Source of the DNA: an uncultured Collinsella sp.
Lineage (GTDB): Bacteria > Actinomycetota > Coriobacteriia > Coriobacteriales > Coriobacteriaceae
Assembly: GCA_938036665.1 (NCBI GenBank)
Contig: CALHWR010000003.1
Coordinates: forward strand, 1 to 39,678
Direction of reading: 5' to 3'
DNA: 39,678 nt
Below, piece by piece: positions 15,568 through 25,792 of this stretch. Positions within the stretch are counted from its first letter, which is position 1; the number at the start of each line of letters is the position of its first letter. The notes under the pieces are model-generated. The model was not told the DNA's origin, did no database searches, and saw nothing but the letters and a program-made list of their open reading frames with translations. Position numbers and translations under genes: made by a program.

Positions 15568-16692
15568 CTAGTTAGATCGCGGGCTCAAACTATGCTGCGC
15601 TTCGAAGTCCTTCATGAACGAGGCCAGTGCCCGCACGTCTTCCATGGTTACGGCGTTGTAGACGCTGGCGCGCATGCCGCCCACTAGGCGATGGCCCTTG
15701 ACGTTTTGAATCTGGTGCTCGGCCGCGCCTGCGACAAAGGCGGCGTCGAGGTCGGCATCGCCGGTACGGAACGTGACGTTGGCGATGGAGCGGCTGCCCT
15801 CCTGCGTGGTGCCGTGGAACAGCTCGCTGTTCTCGAGCAGGTTGTAGAGCAGGTTGGCCTTGGCCCAGTTGCGCTCGGCCATGGCAGCAAGTCCGCCGGT
15901 CTCCTCGACCCAGCGGAATACCTTGCCGCACACGTAGATGCCAAAGGTGTTGGGCGTGTTGAGCATGGAGCCCTTGGCGGCCTCGGTCTTAAGATCCATG
16001 TACTGCGGCGTCTGCGCAAAGGCCGGGCCGTCGGCGATCAGGTCGTCGCGCACGATGACCACAGTCACGCCTGCGGCGCCGGCGTTTTTCTGCGCGCCGG
16101 CGTAGATGAGCCCGTAGCGCTCAACGTCGAGCGGCTGCGACAGAAAGCAGCTCGAGACATCGGCGACCAGCGGCACGTCGCCGCAAGCGGGCAGCTCGTG
16201 GTACATGGTGCCAAAGATGGTGTTGTTCTGGCAGATGTAGACGTAGTCGAGCCCGTCGTCCGCGGCCTCGGCGGCAATGCGCGCGTTGATGTCGGCCATG
16301 GTGGGTATGCGGTCGAAATTGGTGTCCTCGGAGCTCGCGAGCAGCACAGTCTCGCCGTATTTTGCGGCCTCCTTGTACGCCTTGTTGGCAAAGTTGCCGG
16401 TCACGACGTAGCCGGCGCGGCCGCGGCGCATGAGGTTCATGGGGATGCCCGCAAACTGCAGTGTGGCACCGCCCTGCAAAAACAGGACACGGTAGTTGTC
16501 GGGGATGCTCAGCAGGCGGCGCAGAGTTGCCTCGGCGTCGTCGATGATCTGCTGGTACATGCTAGATCGATGGCTCATCTCGAGCACGGACATGCCGCAA
16601 CCGCGGTAGTCCATCATCTCGTCGGCGATCTCGGCGAGCACGCTTGTAGGTAGCGCGGCCGGGCCAGCTGAGAAGTTGTGCACACGTGCCAT
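15568..16692 (-). CDS. serC: Phosphoserine aminotransferase
   Basis: The 374-residue PLP enzyme moves an amino group from glutamate to 3-phosphohydroxypyruvate, giving phosphoserine. It starts with the family hallmark NFSAGPAALP (6-15), has the substrate-binding EMSHRS block (38-43), the phosphate-binding GGATLQF (74-80), and the PLP lysine in YAGAQKNAG (Lys202). The C-terminal VGGMRASVYNA block is the conserved Arg-containing closure. GAGGGGA lies 7 to 13 bases before the ATG. It heads the serC-serA unit, so the two enzymes are made together. Length is normal. Confidence 0.97.
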   Translation of the reverse strand: MARVHNFSAGPAALPTSVLAEIADEMMDYRGCGMSVLEMSHRSSMYQQIIDDAEATLRRLLSIPDNYRVLFLQGGATLQFAGIPMNLMRRGRAGYVVTGNFANKAYKEAAKYGETVLLASSEDTNFDRIPTMADINARIAAEAADDGLDYVYICQNNTIFGTMYHELPACGDVPLVADVSSCFLSQPLDVERYGLIYAGAQKNAGAAGVTVVIVRDDLIADGPAFAQTPQYMDLKTEAAKGSMLNTPNTFGIYVCGKVFRWVEETGGLAAMAERNWAKANLLYNLLENSELFHGTTQEGSRSIANVTFRTGDADLDAAFVAGAAEHQIQNVKGHRLVGGMRASVYNAVTMEDVRALASFMKDFEAQHSLSPRSN

Positions 16693-16827
16693 CTTCTAGT
16701 TCCCCTCGTAGTCGTTTGAACGTTCGGGATACTTTAGCACAGTGGAGCGCCTGGCGCGACCGCATCACGGTAAAACTCGAGTGCGCCGCTATGATTTACA
16801 GGATGGTTACATGGGGGAGGGGCGACC

Positions 16828-17010
16828 TTACCTGATGGCTCGCATCCGATCCGCCTCGGTCTTCGCTTGTTTCCAGGGACGCACGCGGTCGTTTACGAGG
16901 TCATCGTAGCCGCGGGCGATGGATTGCTGGGCAGCCATATAAGCTTCGTGGCGGTTGTCAATTACCGAGCCTGAAGTGTTTTGCAAGAATGGAACTTTTT
17001 CAATTGGCAT
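16828..17010 (-). CDS. Small antitoxin-like protein (hypothetical)
   Basis: The 60-residue product begins MPIEKVPF and ends EADRMRAIR. The ATG is preceded by AGGGGG at 7 bases, better than the in-frame ATG nine codons upstream. The C-terminal half (IARGYDDLVNDRVRPWKQAK, then TEADRMRAI) has the look of the toxin-binding tail of Phd/YefM- or RelB-type antitoxins (a G-x-D-x-x-x-x-R-V-R-P pattern followed by a helix). The usual DNA-binding N-terminal domain is very short. No toxin gene is seen next to it on either side, so it may be an orphan or a remnant. It lies alone between serC and the defence operon. Confidence 0.5.
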   Translation of the reverse strand: MPIEKVPFLQNTSGSVIDNRHEAYMAAQQSIARGYDDLVNDRVRPWKQAKTEADRMRAIR

Positions 17011-17390
17011 GCAGAGCCCCCTGTATTGCTTGCCCATTCAATCTATATCGATGATAGCGTGCGGGCGCCTTGCAGGATTGGGGCAAAGCGATGGGCGGTA
17101 GGAAAAACTTGGACCCCCAGCCGGCTGATCCGTGCATCTATGTTCACAATTGAATCATTTTGGCGGTAGTTTTGTTGCGCAATCAAGCGTGCTTGAACCA
17201 TGGTCGACCTTTTAGGGAACTGTTCGCCGGGTGATAGTGACCGTCTGCAGAAACGGTTCCATTGGACATCTTTGTTCTTCGAGTTGCGCAAGTCCCTCAC
17301 GGTATGATTAAAAGCACGTCGTGTCAGACCGGTGTCAATAAAAGGTCAGAAATGGCGGCATCGAATGCAATTACGGCATAGGGGATGCTG
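17011..17390. other. Gene-free stretch upstream of the defence operon
   Basis: No gene is supported; a minus-strand frame at 17043-17300 has no recognisable features. The composition shifts here from GC-rich core sequence to the more AT-rich island. It must contain the promoter of the three-gene operon, but no strong -35/-10 pair was found; AATAAAAGG near 17337 and GTATGATTAAAAG near 17303 are the most AT-rich pieces. Confidence 0.45.
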
Positions 17391-20300
17391 ATGAGCGAAG
17401 CGAACTACTTGGAGAGGCTGAAGAAAGCGCCCATCTCGGAGCTTAGTTTTGATGATGTGGGGCTAAGGCGTTTAATCCAGAATGCTGGTTTCTGCTACTT
17501 GCCCGATCTTTTGTCTCTTACCGATCAAGAGATAGACGCTCGTTTTGATGGCAGATATGCCGATTCAATCATTAAGATGCGAAAGAAATACCGCGCAGTT
17601 CCTGAAGCCTTCGCGGCATCCATGCTTCAGCCCAAGATGGTCGAGAATCCGACGAACGTGAAAGCCTCGCCGAAAAGCCGACCTCCTCACGAGTCAAATA
17701 TCGAGACAGCGTCTTCGATAGAGCAATATGAATACGACTTGAGCCATTTTCCGCTCACGCGCTCCCATGGGCTGTTTTCGGCAAAATTGGAGGAATTTGA
17801 AGAAAGAGCTCGGGGTGCCTTTGACGACCTTGGCTCAAGGTCTGAAAACGTCATGGTTTATCAAGCGTTTGAGGAATTCTCGGTAGACCTTGATGGGCTC
17901 AGCACTGCTTTTGAAGAACTCATAAAGCGTTACCCGACAAAACCTCGCATTGTTCTGATGCTGATTGATAGGTGTTTGCCGAACGCTTTTATGGTCTATG
18001 TTGCCGACAAAGCGCGCAGGGTATTCAATGGCCATAACCTGTGGGGCAACTTTTTTGCCAGTCTTGGCATTCGTGACGGTAGTGTGCAGGGGATAGTAAA
18101 GCACATTTTTATAAAACATGTTGAAGAGCGTGGAATGCCTTTGTATGGTCGCGATGAGGAAGTTAATCACTACTACTGCACTGCTCTTCTCCACGGAGGC
18201 TTATCGGAAGATTCTTGGTCAAACCTGTGGGAGAAATTACTTCCGCTTGCGAAAGAAGTTTCTAAAGGCAGTCTAGGTTTTGGCGGAGAGATAGACGGGC
18301 GCTCCGTTCTTAGGGAGCTAAAGAACCCTGAGAGTCGGTATGCTCCCGAAAAGGCAGTCCTTAACATTCTTGAGAAAGCGCCCGATTCAACCATTGCTCC
18401 ATTATTTGAGGCGTCCATGCGCGTGGCGGCGCAAATTGTTGACTCGAATAGGGCTGGAAGCCGCTACACGATGCTATCTAGTTTCGGTCTGCCTGAAGCC
18501 GCAATGCAGGCCCTTCGTGACAACCAAGAGCGTGTGCCGCCCTTGGCGACCGGAGGAAGGGCTGCTGCTGAGACGCAAGAGCGGAGAAGTGGCACCCACC
18601 GATTGATCTATCTTCCGATTGCCAGTTTGCAGCTGGATTTATCTGAGGGTGTTGTGACCATGCGCTGGCCGCGCCAACAGTTCCCGCTGCATTTTGCTGG
18701 TGACAAGATTGACTATTATGTTGACGGCGAGCTAAAGGCAAGCTCTGAATTCGATATGAGTGTCGGAAAATGCATTTTGAATGCCGTCGGTATTGCCGTT
18801 AACCCTCGGGCTCGTTACGACGTGGAATTGAAGCTCATGCAGAAAGATGAGCGAGCGGGTGACTACATCGAGCTTAGTTCTTTGAGCCAGTCGTTCAGTA
18901 GGAACAAGCCCGGTTGTTTTGAATTTATAAAGGACGCTAAGGGCTTCTACCGCTTGCGTGGCAAGAACGAGCGGTTAACGAAAAAGCGTCGTATCGCATA
19001 CATTGTTAAAGACGGATACAAGATTGTTCCCGGGCAAGGCATGAAAGCCGTTTCGGAGTATGAGGCTTCTGGCGATTGGAACGATAACCAGATTTTTATC
19101 TACGACGTTGAGCCCGGTTCGGCAGGTTCGGTTGTTGACGAGCTTACGGGCGAGGAAGTTGCCGTTTGGCAAGAACGTTATGTCGCAAAGGTTGATAAGC
19201 ATCGCATTATCGGAGAAACGAGCGACGGCGTTGACTTGTATGGGTGCGTTCCGAACGAACTCAATACCAGCGACGGCCTGCCCTCTGTGAGCATTGAAGC
19301 GCTTGATGGCGCGAGCGCCCTAAAAGACTTGGACATCATGTGCTGCTGCGATGGCGAGCTGGTGTCGATGCCTCGTTGCGCCATATATGAGGACGATACT
19401 GAAAATTCAGGTATTGCAAGAATAGAATTCAATCCCTCAAAAACGAGTCAATTCAGTTGGCATATCGAAGAGTGCGTCCTGGAGGCGAGGCAGAAATCTG
19501 CCGGTGGTAAGGTTGTTTTCCGCTACCGATTCGCAGTGGTGCCCATACAAGAATTTAGGCCTCTGTCCATCAGCATTGATCACGGGCGTGCTGTAGCCGA
19601 ATATGGCTTCCAGGCGTGTCTTCCCATTGATGTTGTGCGTATTTATGAAGAAGCCGATGCGGAAGGCGAATGCGACAGGCTTAATTCCCTCAATGCTTGG
19701 GAGCGGTATGAAGCGAAGGCCCTCCTGAAGGATGAGTTCTTGCATCTCCGTATTCGTTCGAGGGAGAGCGGCAAAGAAACCGATGCCAAACTTGCTCTTG
19801 CTGCAATAGGCGTTGACATACCAGAAAGACTTGCAAATCTATCCAAGGAGCGTCCAATCTGTTTGGCAGATGCGTTGGAACTCGGCCCCAGTGCGGCAAA
19901 CTTTAAGATTATCTCCTATGGTTGGAGGTACAACAGGGCTGCGCTGGTGATGCTCGGTTCAAAACCCCTATTCTTCAAGAACCTCAAACAGCCTGGCGAA
20001 TACGGATTTAATCTATTTAGACATGCAAGCCTCTTTCAACAGACTGACTATAGGGCATCCAGCCGTCTTCCTCTGAGGCTGTCCCTGTGCTATGGCGATG
20101 ACGTATCAACTGGAGAACTGATTCCAGCTTGGACCGATGTTCAAATGCTTGATTGTGCCGAGGGGCTCGGTATTAACGGCTGGAAGCTATCGCCGGGAGA
20201 ATCCCTTGGATATGTTCTTCGGTTTGAAGGCAAGCCCTTGTGCGACATTCATTTCAGGTTCTTTAGGCGTTCCAAGTATAAGGAAAGAGACGAAAAGCCG

Positions 20301-20462
20301 ATTGCTACGGCCTTTGCGGAAAAGGGCTCTGCGGAGGTTACTCTTCCATTAAGCGTGGTGAGGCAGCTGAGCAATAAGAGAGAGGTTGCAGTTGAAATGT
20401 CACCGAGCGACTTCTTTGGAGACCCTCGGCGAGAATACGCGACCAGTATCATTCTTAAATAG
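17391..20462 (+). CDS. Large DruH-like defence-operon protein of unknown fold
   Basis: From the second ATG (AGGGG 6 bases upstream) the product has 1023 residues. Residues about 10-60 (ISELSFDDVGLRRLIQNAGF, then YLPDLLSLTDQEI) resemble a helix-hairpin-helix or RNA-polymerase alpha-C-terminal type DNA-binding module. Residues 60-400 are mostly helical; 400-1023 look beta-rich with many Tyr/Gly-Asp turns. No nuclease, ATPase or methylase motif was found. It is followed after 12 bp by a 1771-residue DUF1998 helicase. A large uncharacterised protein directly before such a helicase is the layout of type III Druantia (DruH-DruE); this assignment rests on gene order and size, not on alignment. Base composition is more AT-rich than core genes, pointing to transfer. 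Confidence 0.6.
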   Translation: MSEANYLERLKKAPISELSFDDVGLRRLIQNAGFCYLPDLLSLTDQEIDARFDGRYADSIIKMRKKYRAVPEAFAASMLQPKMVENPTNVKASPKSRPPHESNIETASSIEQYEYDLSHFPLTRSHGLFSAKLEEFEERARGAFDDLGSRSENVMVYQAFEEFSVDLDGLSTAFEELIKRYPTKPRIVLMLIDRCLPNAFMVYVADKARRVFNGHNLWGNFFASLGIRDGSVQGIVKHIFIKHVEERGMPLYGRDEEVNHYYCTALLHGGLSEDSWSNLWEKLLPLAKEVSKGSLGFGGEIDGRSVLRELKNPESRYAPEKAVLNILEKAPDSTIAPLFEASMRVAAQIVDSNRAGSRYTMLSSFGLPEAAMQALRDNQERVPPLATGGRAAAETQERRSGTHRLIYLPIASLQLDLSEGVVTMRWPRQQFPLHFAGDKIDYYVDGELKASSEFDMSVGKCILNAVGIAVNPRARYDVELKLMQKDERAGDYIELSSLSQSFSRNKPGCFEFIKDAKGFYRLRGKNERLTKKRRIAYIVKDGYKIVPGQGMKAVSEYEASGDWNDNQIFIYDVEPGSAGSVVDELTGEEVAVWQERYVAKVDKHRIIGETSDGVDLYGCVPNELNTSDGLPSVSIEALDGASALKDLDIMCCCDGELVSMPRCAIYEDDTENSGIARIEFNPSKTSQFSWHIEECVLEARQKSAGGKVVFRYRFAVVPIQEFRPLSISIDHGRAVAEYGFQACLPIDVVRIYEEADAEGECDRLNSLNAWERYEAKALLKDEFLHLRIRSRESGKETDAKLALAAIGVDIPERLANLSKERPICLADALELGPSAANFKIISYGWRYNRAALVMLGSKPLFFKNLKQPGEYGFNLFRHASLFQQTDYRASSRLPLRLSLCYGDDVSTGELIPAWTDVQMLDCAEGLGINGWKLSPGESLGYVLRFEGKPLCDIHFRFFRRSKYKERDEKPIATAFAEKGSAEVTLPLSVVRQLSNKREVAVEMSPSDFFGDPRREYATSIILK

Positions 20463-20474
20463 CAGGAGCAAATA

Positions 20475-23400
20475 ATGATGGATGCAAAAGAATTCAACCC
20501 CATTGAGACTGCGCGCAAAGTGGAGGACTCTTATCGCGAGTACATTGCCACTACTATTCACTTTGATGACGCGGATTTGCAGAAGCAGCTTGAGACGATT
20601 CTCTGCGAGCCGGGATATCTTGCAAAGGGACCGTTTCTTGAGGCGGCGCCTCCGTACCGCAAGGATAAAACTGTGGCAGACCTGGTGGACGAGGGGCTTC
20701 TCTGCAAGGGCATGATGAGTTTAGGCGGCGGAGAAGAGCGTAATTTTGACCCCTATCGCCCCTTATATGTGCATCAAGTTAAGGCTATTGAAAAGAGCGT
20801 TGCCAGGCGTAATTACGCAGTCGTTACGGGCACGGGTTCGGGTAAGACTGAGTGCTTTTTGCTTCCGATTCTGAATGACATCCTCTCAGAATTCGAAAAG
20901 AGCGGGCCCTCCGCTGGCGTCCGTGCCATGATACTTTACCCGATGAATGCTCTCGCAAACGATCAGCTTAAACGATTGCGACTGTTGCTGAAGGGGACCG
21001 ATATCTCCTTCGGGCGTTATACCGGAGATACTGAGGAGAAAGAGTCCGTGGCTCTCCGTAAGTGGAAAGACGAAAACCCGGATCAAACTAGACTGCCAAA
21101 TGAAATCATCTCTCGCGAGAAAATACGTGAGAACCCACCCAACATTTTGCTTACAAACTACTCTATGCTTGAGTATCTCCTTCTACGTCCGGAGGATGCG
21201 CCGCTGTTCGAAGGAGCATTTGGTGCAAACTGGCGGCATATCGCCATCGATGAGGCGCACGTTTATTCAGGCGCGCTTGGCACCGAAATCGCATATTTGC
21301 TGCGTCGAGTAAAGGCTCGTATCGAATCGGAAACGGGGGAGCTGCCCAAGCTTCATTGTTACGCAACTTCCGCAACAATCGGCTCAGAAGAAGATATGCC
21401 GAAGGTGGCTAAATTTGCTCGGGATCTTTTTGGCGAGCCTTTCTCGGGTGATCCCGCGGATCTCGATGTCATCACGAGCGAGAAAGATCAGCCCCAAGAT
21501 GCTCTTGATGAAAAGCCTTGGGGCGCGCTTTCTCTAGACACTTGGGCGGAACTTCGCAGGGAACTTTCCTATCCCGAAAACGCAAACGTAGAAGACATTC
21601 GCAGCGCACTCGCATCTGGTGGAGCTCCTGAAGAGGTTGTAGCGAGACTAGACGGCGAGTCCCCCCTAATGGGACTAGGAAAGATCCTTCTGGGTGAATC
21701 GTCTGCGACAAAACTGGTGAGACGCTGTGAGCGTCTTTTCGACCTCACTGATCTTGACACCATTGAGGAGCTTGAGATCGAAGGGCTCACGGGAGATAAG
21801 CGGGGTGTGGAAATCCTCACTGCCATGGTTGAGGTGCTTTCCTCTGCACAGCGCTCCAAGGATGTTCCCATTCTTACGAGTCGCTACCATTCTTTCTTGC
21901 GTGCTCCTGAGGGCATCTATTTAAATCTGCATACACGTAAGCTGACTCCTCACAAAACGATTGCGGAGCATTATGACGATGAAAACGATACTCCTGTATA
22001 TGAGGTGTCGGTCTGTCGCCATTGTGGGCAGGCATACATCCTTGGTGAGGAGAGCTCTGATCCCGAGGTGAAGACTGCGTGGCTAAGTCCTCGACATGAA
22101 GGAACGGATTCCGACGACGAGTTTCTTCCGAGAGTCTACTACCGTCTTCTCTCTGACGAATCGGAGAGGGATCCCGATGAAAAGATCCAATGGCTGTGCC
22201 CGATATGCGGGTCTTTGTATCATGAAGCCGAGGGTGGTGTTCATCGTTTCGAGCATGAGATTGTTGCGCGCATCCCAATTGCGCTCAACCAAAACGAGAA
22301 AAAACAATCAGATGAAGCAGAGGCGCGTTGTCGTCATTGCGGATATCAGTCCGTTGTGGCAATTCAGCCAATGCGCGTTTCGCCTGAAGCTGCAGGCAGT
22401 GTCGTCTGTTACGACCTGGTCAGGGATATTCCGCCTTTTGATGAGGAAGAAGCTGACGAGGATGATTTGTTCGCAGACCTCGATGAGGAGCGCAGGGCAG
22501 GAAGTATTATTTGCTTCTCGGATAAGCGCCAGGACGCGGCTTTCTTCGCGCCCGCAATGGATAGAACTTATGGGAACATCACACGTCGTCAGCTGATAAG
22601 AGAAGCGGTGGAAACCCTGTCTCGCGACGGTGAGGGTTGTAAGCCGAGCTCAGTTATTGATTGGATAACAAGTGTTGCAAAGAGGCGATATCCGGGGGTC
22701 TTGGGTTCCAACAAGAGGGGCCAGGCGACGGCCTGGATTCTCGATGAGCTTGCGGCTGAGGATTCGCGGAACAGCCTTGAAGGCCTTGGCGTTGTAAGGA
22801 TCGAGCCTACTGAATTTAACAAGGGGTTTTCCCATCCTGGGGCGAAAAAACTTGTCGAAAGACAGGTGGATAGACTTAATGCCGATGGGGCAGCCTGGCT
22901 TTCATTCGAAGACTACATTTTGTTTGCAAGGACCTGTCTTGAACTGCTCCGAGAGAAAAACGTTATCGAGGTTCCTGAAGGGGTCCCTGAGCTAAGAAAC
23001 AATCATGAGAAGCGCGGTAACCTTGTCGTGCTTGAGGGAGGCGGCTCTGCGTCAAAGGATATTGTTCAGTTTGCGGGAGATGCGGTACGTGGTACAGAAA
23101 ATAAGCGCAGTGCCTTTATTCGCAAGTACGTCAAAAGGGTCCACGGTATCGAGCTGACCCGTGAGGACGTTCGCCCGATTCTGCAAAGTCTATTCCAGTT
23201 TATGGGGGAGTATCTAAGTTGCAAGCTATTTAGGGGCGAAGGATATTTGATCGATTCGCGTGAACACTTTAGGCTTGGCAGAGATATTTGGACTATGTAT
23301 CCGCATTCCAACGATGATATTGTCTATCGTTGCGATGCATGTGGATGTGAGACTCATCTGGACACGCATGGCGTTTGCATGACAACGAAATGCAACGGCA

Positions 23401-25790
23401 CGATGGTGAAAATGAGCTTCGCAGAGGCAAGAGACAAAGACCGCTTCTATAAAACCGTATATCAAGATGAGGCGCTTCCCCTCGACATCGAGGAACATAC
23501 TGCACAGCTGTCATCCAAAAAGGCTAGAGAAATACAGAGCGAATTTATCAAAGGCAACGTTAATGTTTTGAGTTGCACGACCACGTTTGAGCTGGGTGTG
23601 GACGTTGGCGATTTGAGGGCCATTTTTATGAGAAACGTTCCACCTAGTACCGCGAATTATACGCAACGAGCCGGTCGCGTTGGACGCCGCGCTGGCAAGC
23701 CTGGATATGCCATCACGTTTGCTCGCTTGCGGCCCCATGATGTCGCGTACTTTGAGGACCCAGCCAAGATAATTGGCGGCAACACGAGAGTGCCAATGTG
23801 TTATCTGAATAACGATGCCATTGCGATACGGCATGTTTTCGCTGTCGCTATGTCTGAGTTCTTTCGCTACGCGAGCCGGAGCTTGGGCAAAGACTACTCT
23901 CATGGATACAACGACTTTATGGATCTTTCTAAATCGGAGCCGGAAGGCCTCGAAGATCTTCGCAGCTTCCTTGCATCGCGGCCAAAGAGTGTCTATGAAC
24001 AGCTCGTCCGCGTTGTTCCGCAAGGCATGCCCGTGGCGGAAGAAGTTGGCGTAAACGAGTGGGGGTGGATAGCAAAGCTCGTTGGGCCAATCGATTCGGC
24101 TGAGAATGGAGGCGGTGGCAGGCTTCTCCTTGCACATAGCCTTAAGCATGCTGATTTTGAGCGTGTTCAGGATGGTATTGAGCTGAATATGGGCGTCAAC
24201 GACATTCTCGCATCCAAGCTTCTAAAGTCCAGGGATGCGCTCAAGAAGGAGAGAACTATCGCAATTCTTGCCGAGAACGGAGTATTGCCTAAGTACGGGT
24301 TTCCGACTGATCTCGTAGAGCTCCATCTTCTTGATATCGAGAATTCTGTAGGTGAGAACAGGCTCGAGCTTTCTAGGGGTATGCGTCAAGCCATTAGGGA
24401 ATATGCACCGGGGGCGGAAATCGTTGCCGGCAAGACGCTTTGGAAGTCCGTTGGACTCAGAAAGCCGAAAGGACAAGAGTTGCGAAAGCGCAGGTATGGA
24501 AAGTGTCCAAATTGCGAAACATTTGTATGGCCTATTGAAAACTACAGTGATAAAGGCGAGTGTCCCGTTTGCCATACCGAGTTTGCTCTCGAAAAGAATA
24601 TGCTCATACCTTCCTATGGTTTTGTCGGCACGGAAAACAAAAAAGGCATCGGGCTTAGAAGGCCGAGGCCAAAGGGGTATGCATCGGTGCACTTTAGCCA
24701 GCACTGGCCTAACGAGACTGCGACCGGAGAGTTTTGTTTTCCTGGCGGTGCGGTGAAAGTAAAATATGCCGAGAACGGGCAACTTTGTGTGCTCAATAGC
24801 CCTGCTAAGGGCTTCCAAGTCTGCTCTTACTGCAATTGCGCTGCTGTTGGTGGAGAGAAGATCCAACATACCTACTGGTGCGAGAAGAGCGGCACTGCTC
24901 CAAAGATTAATAGGTTCAGCGCACTGGGTACGGCATTTGTGAGCGACGTTCTCGAGCTCGTATTTGATTTTGATGCGGCGACGGTTTGCTGCGATGGCGA
25001 CTGGGAAGCTGTGATGTGGGCGCTGTTTACCGCTGCGGCTAAAATCCTTGAGGTTCCCGAGACCGAACTCGGAGGGACTACATACAAAAATGATGCAGGC
25101 AGCTTTTCAATACTCATCTATGATGACGTGCCTGGAGGAGCCGGTCATGTGCGCCAGCTCAGCAAAGAGGTGGCGGAGCTAATTGAAGAGGCTTATAAGG
25201 TCGTAGACGGTCATTGTGGATGCGGTGAAGAAACTTGCTGCTACGGTTGTATTGCAAATTATTACAACCAAGCTGTGCAGGCGAACCTTTCTCGAGGCGC
25301 TGCAAAGCGAATTTTGGGGACTCTTCTTGCTGTATCGCCTTCCGTTTGTTCTGCCGGCAATTCCGATGAGGATAAAGAACTCGATTGCGAGCTGGATGCC
25401 TCGGACTCGGTTGCTGGGTTTGAGCTATATGCCTCTGATGATGGCGCAAACAACAAGGCGCTATCGTTGGCCGAAGCGATGAAGCTGTCAATCCGATCTG
25501 ATTCTTCGGAGGAGTGGATCGAGTTGATTCGTGAAATGACGAGCTACGACTCGCATCTGCGCTGGGAGACTCCGGGCATAGATGTGGAGCTATCTGATGC
25601 TGGCGACGACAGCGCTTATGCCACGCTTGTTTGGCGCAAGTCCAAGGTCATTCTTCTTGACGAGGAAGCGGCGGGCGATTTTGACAATGCCTTCGGCTCC
25701 GCTTGGCGATTTGCGTCAGGCTGGAGTCTGTTTGTTGCCGGCGAGTGCTCCGCTGAAGATGTAATGAGAGAGATCGATAAAGAGGCATAG
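20475..25790 (+). CDS. Giant DEAH helicase with zinc ribbons and DUF1998 module (DruE-like)
   Basis: The 1771-residue protein has an SF2 helicase core: GTGSGKT (119-125), DEAH (259-262), SAT (299-301), ELGVDVGD (1039-1046) and QRAGRVGRR (1064-1072). A long insertion separates the two RecA lobes and carries Cys pairs 514/517, 575/578 and 619/622 plus a cluster starting at Cys953. A zinc ribbon uses Cys1344, 1347, 1363 and 1366. The C-terminal DUF1998-type module has PGGAG (1553-1557) and C-G-C-x4-CC-x2-C (1581-1592), then an extra 170-residue acidic tail. Size and domains fit DruE of Druantia; DrmA of DISARM is a more distant possibility. It would move along or unwind DNA of invading phage. 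AGGAG lies 6 bases before the ATG; the next gene starts 2 bases after the stop. Confidence 0.85.
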   Translation: MMDAKEFNPIETARKVEDSYREYIATTIHFDDADLQKQLETILCEPGYLAKGPFLEAAPPYRKDKTVADLVDEGLLCKGMMSLGGGEERNFDPYRPLYVHQVKAIEKSVARRNYAVVTGTGSGKTECFLLPILNDILSEFEKSGPSAGVRAMILYPMNALANDQLKRLRLLLKGTDISFGRYTGDTEEKESVALRKWKDENPDQTRLPNEIISREKIRENPPNILLTNYSMLEYLLLRPEDAPLFEGAFGANWRHIAIDEAHVYSGALGTEIAYLLRRVKARIESETGELPKLHCYATSATIGSEEDMPKVAKFARDLFGEPFSGDPADLDVITSEKDQPQDALDEKPWGALSLDTWAELRRELSYPENANVEDIRSALASGGAPEEVVARLDGESPLMGLGKILLGESSATKLVRRCERLFDLTDLDTIEELEIEGLTGDKRGVEILTAMVEVLSSAQRSKDVPILTSRYHSFLRAPEGIYLNLHTRKLTPHKTIAEHYDDENDTPVYEVSVCRHCGQAYILGEESSDPEVKTAWLSPRHEGTDSDDEFLPRVYYRLLSDESERDPDEKIQWLCPICGSLYHEAEGGVHRFEHEIVARIPIALNQNEKKQSDEAEARCRHCGYQSVVAIQPMRVSPEAAGSVVCYDLVRDIPPFDEEEADEDDLFADLDEERRAGSIICFSDKRQDAAFFAPAMDRTYGNITRRQLIREAVETLSRDGEGCKPSSVIDWITSVAKRRYPGVLGSNKRGQATAWILDELAAEDSRNSLEGLGVVRIEPTEFNKGFSHPGAKKLVERQVDRLNADGAAWLSFEDYILFARTCLELLREKNVIEVPEGVPELRNNHEKRGNLVVLEGGGSASKDIVQFAGDAVRGTENKRSAFIRKYVKRVHGIELTREDVRPILQSLFQFMGEYLSCKLFRGEGYLIDSREHFRLGRDIWTMYPHSNDDIVYRCDACGCETHLDTHGVCMTTKCNGTMVKMSFAEARDKDRFYKTVYQDEALPLDIEEHTAQLSSKKAREIQSEFIKGNVNVLSCTTTFELGVDVGDLRAIFMRNVPPSTANYTQRAGRVGRRAGKPGYAITFARLRPHDVAYFEDPAKIIGGNTRVPMCYLNNDAIAIRHVFAVAMSEFFRYASRSLGKDYSHGYNDFMDLSKSEPEGLEDLRSFLASRPKSVYEQLVRVVPQGMPVAEEVGVNEWGWIAKLVGPIDSAENGGGGRLLLAHSLKHADFERVQDGIELNMGVNDILASKLLKSRDALKKERTIAILAENGVLPKYGFPTDLVELHLLDIENSVGENRLELSRGMRQAIREYAPGAEIVAGKTLWKSVGLRKPKGQELRKRRYGKCPNCETFVWPIENYSDKGECPVCHTEFALEKNMLIPSYGFVGTENKKGIGLRRPRPKGYASVHFSQHWPNETATGEFCFPGGAVKVKYAENGQLCVLNSPAKGFQVCSYCNCAAVGGEKIQHTYWCEKSGTAPKINRFSALGTAFVSDVLELVFDFDAATVCCDGDWEAVMWALFTAAAKILEVPETELGGTTYKNDAGSFSILIYDDVPGGAGHVRQLSKEVAELIEEAYKVVDGHCGCGEETCCYGCIANYYNQAVQANLSRGAAKRILGTLLAVSPSVCSAGNSDEDKELDCELDASDSVAGFELYASDDGANNKALSLAEAMKLSIRSDSSEEWIELIREMTSYDSHLRWETPGIDVELSDAGDDSAYATLVWRKSKVILLDEEAAGDFDNAFGSAWRFASGWSLFVAGECSAEDVMREIDKEA

Positions 25791-25792
25791 CC

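Noticed and set aside
17043..17300. 85-codon minus-strand frame considered as toxin partner of the antitoxin-like ORF
   Set aside because: No toxin fold features, poor start context, atypical composition.
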